Origin: JAADEM01 sp965371855
GTDB taxonomy: Bacteria > Bacteroidota > Bacteroidia > Bacteroidales > Marinilabiliaceae
DNA: 64,000 nt
Assembly: GCA_965371855.1 (NCBI GenBank)
Contig: CBDUZZ010000015.1
Location: 1 to 64,000 of the forward strand
Reading direction: 5' to 3'
Shown: positions 36,101-43,146 of the stretch, one piece after another
Layout of the letters: every line of letters starts with the position of its first letter
Position numbering within the stretch: the stretch's first letter is position 1
Notes under the pieces: generated by a model
What the model was told of the DNA's origin: nothing
Database searches by the model: none
The model's input: the letters and a program-made list of their open reading frames with translations, nothing else
Program-made: the position numbers and the translations under genes

Positions 36101-36884
36101 CAACTATAACGGTTTGCGACTCAAATCCGATGAACGAGAACTTTAACTCATCACCTTCTTTAACCATTAATTCGTAAATTCCATCAAAATTAGTAATTGT
36201 ACCGTTAGTTGTACCCACTACCATAATAGAGACTCCTGGAATAGTGCTATCGTCAAAGGCATCAGTAATCTGACCGGTAATTTTAAAACCATCTGTTTGT
36301 TGTTCTATTATTATTTCGGGTGCGATTTCCTGTTTATCGCGTGGAACAATAATAATTACTTTATCGCGTACTTTGTACGTCATATTTGACCCTTTCAGGC
36401 AGTAGTCAAGGATTTTTTCAACTGTAGTTTTACGAAAATCACAGTCAATCTCATCCAAATCTTCAGTACAAAACCTTGTATTTTTTATTTCTTCGTAACT
36501 GAAGGGATATAGTGTAAATATTGCGGAACGACCTGCAAGGCTTTGTGAAATACCCTGAGATAAAAGGAAATTTTGGAAACCGGTTAAAATAAACTTTCCA
36601 TTTATCCGGTTTTCATCCACATTTTCCTGAATATAACTAAATAATTCCGGGGCATACTGAGCTTCATCGATAATAACATGGTGATTGTATTGCTTAATAA
36701 ACCCCTGGGGATCTTCCATGGCAAATCGCCTGTTTTGGGTATTTTCCAAGTTGACATACAGGTAGTTGCTAAAAACTTTTTTTACCAGTGTTGTTTTACC
36801 CGACTGCCTGGGACCTACCAAACTTATAACCGGAAAATGCGTTGCCATCTCCTTTATTATGCCTTCTATTTTTCTATCAATCAT
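33138..36884 (-). CDS. Chimeric gene: AAA_14 ATPase N-terminus fused to SusC
   Basis: One open frame of 1248 residues. Residues 1-146 are an AAA_14/DUF4143 ATPase: MIDRKIEGIIKEMATHFPVI, Walker A GPRQSGKTT (24-32), Walker B HVIIDEAQ (69-76), FILTGFQN (usual S replaced by F), and LYPFSYEEIKNTRF. From about residue 147 it is SusC, entering in the middle of the STN domain (CDFRKTTVEKILDYCLKGSN), then CarboxypepD_reg (KITGQITDAFDDSTIPGVSI), plug (FGSGVTSPLILIDNIEMTSN; ALYGARGANGVVMVTTKEGK) and a full barrel ending FQLNF. The join is near 36446. The signal peptide and first STN half are gone, so export as an outer-membrane protein should fail unless an internal start exists. No fecI/fecR lies upstream. 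Confidence 0.92.
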   Translation of the reverse strand: MIDRKIEGIIKEMATHFPVISLVGPRQSGKTTLVKKVFSNYLYVNLENTQNRRFAMEDPQGFIKQYNHHVIIDEAQYAPELFSYIQENVDENRINGKFILTGFQNFLLSQGISQSLAGRSAIFTLYPFSYEEIKNTRFCTEDLDEIDCDFRKTTVEKILDYCLKGSNMTYKVRDKVIIIVPRDKQEIAPEIIIEQQTDGFKITGQITDAFDDSTIPGVSIMVVGTTNGTITNFDGIYELMVKEGDELKFSFIGFESQTVIVGKVKIINVRLSGSTEILEEAVVVAFGKQSKESVVSSITTIAIKDLKVPSSNLTTALSGKMAGLVSYQSTGTPGEDNAQFFVRSVTSFGSGVTSPLILIDNIEMTSNDLANLNPDDIASFSILKDAAATALYGARGANGVVMVTTKEGKKGKVKVGFRYETSFSTPTTKVDIADPITFMEYSNVASLTRHDQLTYTQNKIDLTRNPNRNQYVYPAVDWRDMLTQNHAVNHRANINLSGGGNAATYYLAGSFSKDNGILKVDPVNPFNTNINYRKYAVRSNVNLNLTQTLEAKVRVNASFQDYTGPIGEAGSGGSATYNKTLMANPVLFPAYYAPDESTQYLDRILFGNYSGDPYGNGTPQYINPYADIMRGYEDVRNSTFLAQIELHQNLKMVTEGLRVRLIGSVTRYSGFNIRRDYKPYYYQYIRGSYDPNNTEFPYELALLNPEDGSDHIDYTSGDKRVNTRSYGEGAILYNRKFEDKHDVGALLVGSFKETLSGSPENLDSSLPSRNIAFAGRFTYGLNSRYFAEVNFGINGSERFDKEHRWGFFPSVGAGWQLSDESFWTGLKRFIPKFKIRATYGLTGNDVIVSNKDRFFFTSNVNLNGPDAGYFGNNPDDTYSRSTVKISRYANRDITWEISYKSNFAVEIGLFNNDLTLLAEYYREHRTNIVQFRPDIPSTMGLTSGVRTNFGEAKGEGVDLSLDYNSSIGSSIWYIFRANFTYGTSKITKYDELDYSGIAPWKSRVGQKVGQTHGYVAERLFIDEEEVRNSPVQQVSSAGGGYQAGDIKYRDINGDGVINEFDIVPMGYPSTPEIQYGFGGSFGYKTFDFSLFFQGSARYSFLLNPRQMAPFVEVYTVKDSNSPKGNRAMLNFIAEDVWTETNRNPYAAWPRLSPDRVQDQMKNKVSSVGNNNNFVNSNYWMRTTSYLRLKSVEVGYGFLENRSVSMRVYASGTNLFTISDFKLWDPEMRGNGLRYPLQRVFNIGFQLNF

Positions 36885-36960
36885 TATTTACAAATTGAAA
36901 GTGTGATTTTCAAAATGTAAATAAAATGTTTTAGACTCAGAGTTTGAAGACGGTCTCAAA

Positions 36961-37122
36961 TTAGTCCTTTGCATTTGCATCCCAAACTAGCAAAGCAAAT
37001 ATTACTGAAATAATAGCAGCCCCAAGCCCGAAGTATTTTGTAATGGTAAAATCATGGGTTGAAATATTTTCAATGGTTGATTTGCCGTTCTCAATCATAA
37101 AACCGCTGACAACATTTTGGAT
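36961..37122 (-). pseudogene. Relic of a glpT-like 3' end (copy 4)
   Basis: The minus strand encodes IQNVVSGFMIENGKSTIENI and TITKYFGLGAAIISVIFALL VWDANAKD then stop, closely matching the last 50 residues of the permease whose intact gene ends only about 1.6 kb to the right. It is the longest and least decayed of the four tails. It lies 77 bp ahead of the ATPase start of the chimeric gene, the same order as at 9.7-9.9 kb. A Met upstream comes from foreign sequence, so a protein is unlikely. Confidence 0.85.
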
Positions 37123-37199
37123 GTGCAGTTGAAAACCGTACAAAAACAAAAAACATAATTAAAACCATTGTCACGTATATAATCTTCTTTTTTTATCAT
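37123..37199 (-). pseudogene. 5' scrap of a secreted protein gene
   Basis: On the minus strand an ATG near 37199 with MIKK, then after a one-base shift KIIYVTMVLIMFFVFVRFST, looks like a signal peptide or first membrane helix. It then runs into the glpT tail out of frame. The parent gene is not identifiable. Confidence 0.4.
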
Positions 37200-37206
37200 C
37201 ATTTAT

Positions 37207-38703
37207 TTACTCTATTTCTACTCCTTTATATTCGACTGACAATATTTCCCTCACTTTTTTCTCCAGTTCCTTTCCACTAGTTGGATCTGCAAGAGAAAGA
37301 TACGAACGAACCACTCCCTTTTCATTGGTGGCAATTCTCAAATAGCCAGAATACCATCCTTCTGCAAGCAATACTTTGCCATCAAAAATATCTACACCTT
37401 TATAAATTACAGTACCCTGTAAATCTTCCCCACTATCTGATTGCGTTGCTGTTGCTGCTCCATCACGTTTGAAAAAATCGATTGTTGCATTCAATGCTTT
37501 ATCCCTGTTTTCATCATTGGTGAACTGATAGTTAAATTCACCCGTTGTAAACACCTGTTTCTGTTTTTCCCAGAGTCCATCCATTAAACCCGGATTATGC
37601 TTAAGTTCCTTTAGGAACAAAAGTATGGTAAGGATTGAGTTTTCGGCTGCAATAACAAGGTCTTTATAAGTCAAACGGTGGTAATAATGCCCTGATTCTT
37701 CGGCTGCAGCTAAAGCTTTGGACTGAACCATAAAATCTTTAATTTGTGAATGCCCATTCCTGAAAAGGACAGGCTTTACATTTAATTTACCCCATTCTGC
37801 CAGGGCAATTGGATTTACCTTTGAGTCATATAGCACTGCTGGAGTATCGTTTAAGGTATAAGCTTTGAGCAATGCCCGAAGAATAGGAATAGTAGCAAAA
37901 CCGGCATTTAATATCCCTCTTGAATCGCCAAATACGATCCTATCGCCATCGCCATCGAGGCCTATCACAACATCTGCATTTATTTTAGCTGCCAAAGTAA
38001 CTGCTTCGTCCATTTTGTTTTGACTAGTTGGATTTGGGGAGCCGGTAGGGAATTCTCCGTTAGGGATAAGCCGTAATGCTGTAACTTTGACACCGGCATT
38101 TGTTAAAGCCTGGTAAACCTCGGGGCCTGCAGAACCATGAAATGCATCAAGCACAACATTTAATCCTTTAAGGTCACCAGGTTTCAATCCCGCTGTTTTA
38201 AAAGAGTAATTTATATATTCCTTTGCCGGATGATTGATTATTTTTAGGCTGCCACCAGATTTAAAGTTAATTTCCTGATCAGAATGATAAATCTCCCCAA
38301 TTCTTTTTAATCCGCCCATTGGACCGCAATCGTAACCAATTGCATGAACTGTTGGGATAGTAAATTTCACTCCAATATAATTACTTGGATTATGTGATGC
38401 TGTAATCGTCAACCCCATGGTTCCCGGATAGTCAACGGAGGTTTTTAAAGCAACGAAGTAGCTCATGGGAGTACTTACAGGATCAGTAAGCAGTGAAATT
38501 TTAAAACCCATTCTCATGGCAGTTTTCACGGCCAACTCTAAAACTCTGGCACATCCCAACCGGGCATCTCTGGTAAGGACAATGTGGTTTACATTTTGTT
38601 CTTCCCCATAGGCTAAACTAGCTTCAAACAAACGAACTACTTCTAAATCATTAAATTCACTTACTTCCCAGCGGGCATCATATACTTTTATTGGATCTCT
38701 CAT
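37207..38703 (-). CDS. Phosphohexomutase (phosphomannomutase/phosphoglucomutase family)
   Basis: This cytoplasmic enzyme of 498 residues moves phosphate between C1 and C6 of a sugar phosphate. The catalytic phosphoserine loop is LTITASHNPSNYIG (Ser about 103). The metal loop is VIGLDGDGDRIVFGD (about 245-260) and the sugar-binding loop is AAEESGHYYHR. The last domain has RIATNEKGVVRSYLSLADPT where classical enzymes show R-x-S-x-T-E-P, so the phosphate-binding loop is atypical. It lies 17 bp after the permease and completes the import-to-metabolism end of this locus. Exact sugar specificity is undetermined. Confidence 0.88.
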   Translation of the reverse strand: MRDPIKVYDARWEVSEFNDLEVVRLFEASLAYGEEQNVNHIVLTRDARLGCARVLELAVKTAMRMGFKISLLTDPVSTPMSYFVALKTSVDYPGTMGLTITASHNPSNYIGVKFTIPTVHAIGYDCGPMGGLKRIGEIYHSDQEINFKSGGSLKIINHPAKEYINYSFKTAGLKPGDLKGLNVVLDAFHGSAGPEVYQALTNAGVKVTALRLIPNGEFPTGSPNPTSQNKMDEAVTLAAKINADVVIGLDGDGDRIVFGDSRGILNAGFATIPILRALLKAYTLNDTPAVLYDSKVNPIALAEWGKLNVKPVLFRNGHSQIKDFMVQSKALAAAEESGHYYHRLTYKDLVIAAENSILTILLFLKELKHNPGLMDGLWEKQKQVFTTGEFNYQFTNDENRDKALNATIDFFKRDGAATATQSDSGEDLQGTVIYKGVDIFDGKVLLAEGWYSGYLRIATNEKGVVRSYLSLADPTSGKELEKKVREILSVEYKGVEIE

Positions 38704-38720
38704 TTTGTATTATTCAATTG

Positions 38721-40064
38721 TTAATCTTTCTTTTTAGCATTCCACACAAATAAAGCAAGCACAACAGAAATAATAGCAGCGCCCAGCCAAAACCATTTGG
38801 CAATGGTAAAATCGTAAGTCGAAATATTTTCAATAGTTGTTTTGCCGTTCTCAATCATAAAGCCGCTGACCACATCCTGAATTCCCGCACCCATGTAACT
38901 TGCAATACCAACCAGCCCCAGTGCAGCCCCGGAAGCTTTCTTTGAAGCAATATCGATTGCCATTAATCCGCCTATGAATGTAATAAGGATACCAAACGCG
39001 AAACCTGAGAGCAACATGCTCAGTGTGTCCATCCAGACATTCCCATCCGGATAGAACAAGAAGAGCGACATGGAAAGTACATTTAACAAGCCCGCAACCA
39101 AAGCGGGTATATTCCGGCTTCCCCGAAAATATTTATCGGAGATAAAACCTGAAATAACGGTCCCCACAATACCACTTATGGCACTTACCGCCACAATGGA
39201 ACTGGCTTCCATGTTGGTATAGCCTTTTTGTACTTCAAGGAAGAAAATCCCCCAACTTTCGATGGCATAACGGCTGATATACATCAAAGCACTTGACACA
39301 GCTAATATCCAGATAAAAGGATTTTTTAAAACTTCTGCTTGCAGTTTCCCAATCGACTTATCCTTTGTGGAAATTTCTGCATGGTCGTTTTTGTAATCGG
39401 CAATAGGTGGCAAACCTTTACTTTTGGGGCTTCCATGAAGGAAAAGATAAACAATAACTGCACCCACCAGCCCCAGTAAACCTGCTGCCCAAAAGCCCCA
39501 CTGCCATCCGGCAATACTTACAATAAACGAAACCCCAATAAGTGTGATACCCTTGCCAATACTGTGGCTGGCACTCCAAATGCTGTAATAAGTGCCACGC
39601 TCCTTATTACTAAACCAGCGCGAAAGCGATACTACACTTGGTGCGGCACCCATAGACTGAAACCAACCATTTAGCCCCCACAAAACAGTAAAAACTGTAA
39701 ATGAAGTTAACATACCAAGTGCCAGATTTATCAGGGCTGTTAATAATAGTCCGGTTGACATAAATCGACGAATGTTGCTACGGTCGGCGAGAAATCCATT
39801 AGTTAGTTTCCCAATTGCATAGGTAAAAAACAATGCGGAACCAACCATCCCTAATTCCGACTCGTTCAGGATGCCGGCATCTACAAGAGGCTTTTTCATT
39901 ACACTCATGCTTAACCGGCAAACATAAAACAGACTGTAGCCAATTGTTGCAGATAAAAAAACTGACATACGCATTTTTTGGTAAGCCTTTTTTACTTCAT
40001 CGGCTGAACGCGAAACAACTTTTGCCGGTAACGCTGAATAGAATTGTATTATCTTTTTTATCAT
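38721..40064 (-). CDS. MFS organophosphate permease (GlpT/UhpT-like)
   Basis: This inner-membrane transporter of 447 residues from the ATG at 40064 has twelve predicted helices. It resembles organophosphate:phosphate antiporters: SATIGYSLFYVCRLSMSVMK KPL (the GlpT-type first helix), VGSALFFTYAIGKLTNGFLA DRSNIRRF, and WSASHSIGKGITLIG. It would import glycerol-3-phosphate or a sugar phosphate released by the neighbouring phosphodiesterase. I preferred MIKKIIQ over the upstream in-frame ATG at 40100, which lies in a hairpin. Four decayed copies of the 3' end of such a gene occur elsewhere in the window. Confidence 0.88.
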   Translation of the reverse strand: MIKKIIQFYSALPAKVVSRSADEVKKAYQKMRMSVFLSATIGYSLFYVCRLSMSVMKKPLVDAGILNESELGMVGSALFFTYAIGKLTNGFLADRSNIRRFMSTGLLLTALINLALGMLTSFTVFTVLWGLNGWFQSMGAAPSVVSLSRWFSNKERGTYYSIWSASHSIGKGITLIGVSFIVSIAGWQWGFWAAGLLGLVGAVIVYLFLHGSPKSKGLPPIADYKNDHAEISTKDKSIGKLQAEVLKNPFIWILAVSSALMYISRYAIESWGIFFLEVQKGYTNMEASSIVAVSAISGIVGTVISGFISDKYFRGSRNIPALVAGLLNVLSMSLFLFYPDGNVWMDTLSMLLSGFAFGILITFIGGLMAIDIASKKASGAALGLVGIASYMGAGIQDVVSGFMIENGKTTIENISTYDFTIAKWFWLGAAIISVVLALFVWNAKKKD

Positions 40065-40082
40065 AACATTTTTAATATTAAA

Positions 40083-40124
40083 AGCCCACCAAACTTGCAA
40101 ATTGATTTTTGAAGGTGGTGGGCT
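40083..40124 (-). terminator. Hairpin between the phosphodiesterase and permease genes
   Basis: AGCCCACC pairs with GGTGGGCT across a loop of about 25 bases. On the minus strand it follows the phosphodiesterase stop (40161) and precedes the permease start. Without a clear T-run it may be a weak terminator or an mRNA processing/stability element. Confidence 0.45.
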
Positions 40125-40160
40125 CTGTTCATCTACTAACTAAACTATTAAAACTGAGGA

Positions 40161-41090
40161 TTAATCATGTAACCCATTTTTTCGCAAATATTCAAGTAAA
40201 AGTGCAGGGCGGTCGGTTTGGATTATGTTTGCACCATGTTCGATTACCCAGCCCCACGAACCGTCGGGGTCGTTAACGGCACGGTCATCATCGTGTTCGC
40301 CGCAAAGCGATTCCCACAAGGTGTTGACCCAAACCCGGCAGTCGTTTTCTTTGATGGTTTCAATTACGTCAAACATGGGCGAATCGTCAGTGGAATAAAT
40401 TACCTCAAAAGCCACAGGATGATATTCGGTCAGGAAATCATCAACATGTGCTTCCAAATAGGGTGTACTTTTTCTTATTATAGGCATGTAAATAATCTTG
40501 TCTAACAGATTTCCATATTGCTCGTTTACTGCATCTAAATCCTTTTTGCCTTTGAAAATGACCTGGTCAAGTGTTCCAGTATTTTCAATCACTTCAAAAG
40601 CTTTATCCATATAGTCCGAGCATTTATCTAGATTAACAAGAATTTTTCCATGTATTACCTGCATGGCTTCTTCCAATGTAGGGATTTTATGATGTGTAGC
40701 CACTCCACATCCATTTTTCAAATTGATTGTTTGAAGCGAATCCAATGTCCAGTCTGAAACTGAACCTTCCCCAGTTGTAGTTCTGTCTAAAGTTTTATCG
40801 TGCATTAATACCAAAACGGAATCTTTGGTCATTCGCACATCTATTTCAACGATATCCACTCCCATTTCAATACAATTTTTTATTGCCTGAATTGAGTTTT
40901 CGGGTGCGTTGCGCCAATCACCGCGATGAGCCGTAACCAACACGTACTTATCAGATGGGTTGTTTAAGTGGTTGATTATTGCTTTAATTTTCTTGTTCTG
41001 ACCGGGTAAATCCTGACTATGCATTACCCCCGCACTCAGACTAAAAAAGATTGTAACAAACAGTATTATTGCTGATAGTTTATGTAACAT
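40161..41090 (-). CDS. Secreted glycerophosphodiester phosphodiesterase
   Basis: This 309-residue protein hydrolyses glycerophosphodiesters to glycerol-3-phosphate and an alcohol. A signal peptide (SAIILFVTIFFSLSAGVMHS) puts it in the periplasm or outside. The GDPD fold motifs are present: VTAHRGDWRNAPENS (catalytic His and Arg), DIVEIDVRMTKD (metal Glu and Asp) and VLMHDKTLDRTTTGEG (second catalytic His). The C-terminal EHGANIIQTDRPALLLEYL is typical. It sits between the PQQ-propeller lipoprotein and the GlpT-like permease, fitting extracellular cleavage followed by uptake. The physiological diester is not known. Confidence 0.92.
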   Translation of the reverse strand: MLHKLSAIILFVTIFFSLSAGVMHSQDLPGQNKKIKAIINHLNNPSDKYVLVTAHRGDWRNAPENSIQAIKNCIEMGVDIVEIDVRMTKDSVLVLMHDKTLDRTTTGEGSVSDWTLDSLQTINLKNGCGVATHHKIPTLEEAMQVIHGKILVNLDKCSDYMDKAFEVIENTGTLDQVIFKGKKDLDAVNEQYGNLLDKIIYMPIIRKSTPYLEAHVDDFLTEYHPVAFEVIYSTDDSPMFDVIETIKENDCRVWVNTLWESLCGEHDDDRAVNDPDGSWGWVIEHGANIIQTDRPALLLEYLRKNGLHD

Positions 41091-41116
41091 GATTGATTTA
41101 TTTTAATTATGTTTAC

Positions 41117-41149
41117 AAAGAGGATTTCCTGTAAGAGGAAATCCTCTTT
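41117..41149 (-). terminator. Hairpin terminator after the PQQ-propeller lipoprotein
   Basis: A 14-bp perfect stem AAAGAGGATTTCCT/AGGAAATCCTCTTT with loop GTAAG, about 30 bp past the stop at 41181. It may limit read-through into the phosphodiesterase gene. Confidence 0.75.
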
Positions 41150-41180
41150 GTTACAATGGTATTGTAACAATACGCTTTGG

Positions 41181-43100
41181 TTAATTAATCCTACCTTGTT
41201 GTTTTGAGTCCTTTCGCTTCATTGGCCATGCCGAATTGGCAATACCTTCAACACCAGTATAAATAGAATAGAACCCAGGATTAGAAAGAGTTCCAATGTA
41301 TATAATCCCATCTTCACCAATTACAGGGGAAGAAAACATCTTGCCATCAAGCACAATACTCCATATTACGCTTCCATCAACAGGATTTAATGCGCGGAGA
41401 GTAAAATCTTCAGAACTTAAGAATATTGTGCCATCACTGGCGATTGCTGCACTAGCATAGATATACCTACCACCTTCTGTAAATTGCCATTTTAATGAAC
41501 CATTGGGTGAGAAAGCATAGAAAATTTTATCTTTAGCTCCGGCATAGATAGTTCCATCCTCAGCAAGCACTGCATTTCCAATACATTCTAGCCCTAGGTT
41601 ATAACTCCATTGCAGTGTTCCATCAGGATTTATTGCATAAAATTTACTATTTTCATTGGCATCATCTCCAACGTAAATTGTTCCGTCACTACCAATTATT
41701 GGTGAACACTCAACAGCTCCTCCGGTAACAAACTCCCATTTTATAGTACCATCCGGATTTAAGGCATATAAGTTTTTGTCGTGTGATCCGATGTAGATTG
41801 TACCATCTGATGCAATAGCTGGAGATGATTTAACATCACCGCCTGTAACAAACTCCCATTTTTTAGTACCATCAGCATTAATAGCATAAACGTTATCGTC
41901 TTGAGAGCCTACATATATGGTTCCGTCGGAAGCAATTGCCGGAGAACCAAATACACGATTACCTGTTGCAAATGCCCATTTTTGTGTACCGTCTGGATTA
42001 ATGGCATATAGATTATTGGAATATGATCCAACGTAAATAGTTCCATTGTCACCAATAGCAGGACACGAACCATAAATATCATCTCCATCGACTCCGCAAA
42101 GGAATTCCCATTTTTTCGTTCCATCAGGATTAAGGGCGTGCAGATATCCTTTCACATCTCCTGTATATATGGTTCCATCGGCTGCAATTGCAGGTGATGA
42201 TGTTTTAATGTGATCGTTTGGTGTAAATTTCCATATTATACCAATAACATCAATATCAACCGAGACTTCATAATTTTCGTCCTTGTCATCAGAAAAATTG
42301 AGTGTCACCGGAAATTTTCCTCCTTTAGAGAAATTATGAGTTGGGTTTTGTTCCGTAGAAGTTGTTCCATCTCCAAAATCCCAATTCCATGATGTTGCAG
42401 TTGAGCCGGGTAAGTATGCCGGATTGAATGTGAACACAACATCGCTACCAACAAATACCTGTTCAGGACTGATGTTAAATGCAGAGACCTCTCCTGGAGT
42501 AACTTTTTTGTTCACAGGCTCAGATGTCGTTCCATCGCTGTATCGGCAAATAATTTCAAAACTATATTCCTCACCGTTTGTAAGGTTTTGTAGTGTATAA
42601 GATGTTTTATCAGACTCTATATCAACATTGCCGTTTCCGGGTTGCCATGTAATATTATATCCTGTTAAATCATCACGGTTAGGTACGTACCATACTAATA
42701 CTGCAAATTCATTGCCTGCAAGTGCTTCAAATTTAAGTTCATCAATCGGCTCTAAAGCTACTTTACTTATACCCGACATGCCAACATCTCCATAATCTCC
42801 CTGTATATTAAAGGTATATTTTGTACCATTCTTTAGCTCTTTTACTACATGGCTAGTTGTATTATTTTCAAGTATAACTTTACCTTCTCCCGGAGACCAA
42901 GTTAAAACAATCTGCTGCAGGTTATCATTTGCAGGATTCTCCCACGTTAATGTTATCTGCTCATGCCCGGCAACAGCCTGAACATTTTTTGTAATATCGA
43001 GTGAGAAGTTTGCTTTTGGCAATAGTTCATCATTGCAATTAACCAAAGCAAGTAATGCCAGGAATGCAAATGTTATTTTTAAAAGAATATTCTTTTTCAT
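41181..43100 (-). CDS. Surface lipoprotein with FN3, PKD and PQQ-like beta-propeller repeats
   Basis: The 639-residue lipoprotein has the signal ITFAFLALLALVNCNDEL. Two fibronectin III-like units follow (about 40-115 and 118-200; LQQIVLTWSPGEGKV and DLTGYNITWQPGNGNV). Next is a PKD domain (about 205-285; TSWNWDFGDGTTSTEQNPTH). From about 290 to 625 at least seven repeats follow the pattern SSPAIASDGTIYIGSHDKNL, with 'YALNPDGTIKWEF' between, forming a PQQ-like beta-propeller. No enzymatic residues are apparent. It lies between YdcF-like and phosphodiesterase genes of the SusCD locus. A surface binding or scaffold role is likely. It ends at a terminator. Confidence 0.85.
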   Translation of the reverse strand: MKKNILLKITFAFLALLALVNCNDELLPKANFSLDITKNVQAVAGHEQITLTWENPANDNLQQIVLTWSPGEGKVILENNTTSHVVKELKNGTKYTFNIQGDYGDVGMSGISKVALEPIDELKFEALAGNEFAVLVWYVPNRDDLTGYNITWQPGNGNVDIESDKTSYTLQNLTNGEEYSFEIICRYSDGTTSEPVNKKVTPGEVSAFNISPEQVFVGSDVVFTFNPAYLPGSTATSWNWDFGDGTTSTEQNPTHNFSKGGKFPVTLNFSDDKDENYEVSVDIDVIGIIWKFTPNDHIKTSSPAIAADGTIYTGDVKGYLHALNPDGTKKWEFLCGVDGDDIYGSCPAIGDNGTIYVGSYSNNLYAINPDGTQKWAFATGNRVFGSPAIASDGTIYVGSQDDNVYAINADGTKKWEFVTGGDVKSSPAIASDGTIYIGSHDKNLYALNPDGTIKWEFVTGGAVECSPIIGSDGTIYVGDDANENSKFYAINPDGTLQWSYNLGLECIGNAVLAEDGTIYAGAKDKIFYAFSPNGSLKWQFTEGGRYIYASAAIASDGTIFLSSEDFTLRALNPVDGSVIWSIVLDGKMFSSPVIGEDGIIYIGTLSNPGFYSIYTGVEGIANSAWPMKRKDSKQQGRIN

Positions 43101-43146
43101 AATTTAATTTGTTTTTGATTCATAATAAAATATTTGATGCCTGCCA

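Noticed and set aside
36961..37149. Small stand-alone membrane protein
   Set aside because: The frame is the last 50 codons of a glpT-like gene with a fortuitous Met from foreign sequence upstream; it is a relic.
41181..42480. Regular repeats that could look like a CRISPR or DNA-level array
   Set aside because: The repeats are codon-phased and translate into PQQ-propeller blades; there are no unique spacers or palindromic repeats.
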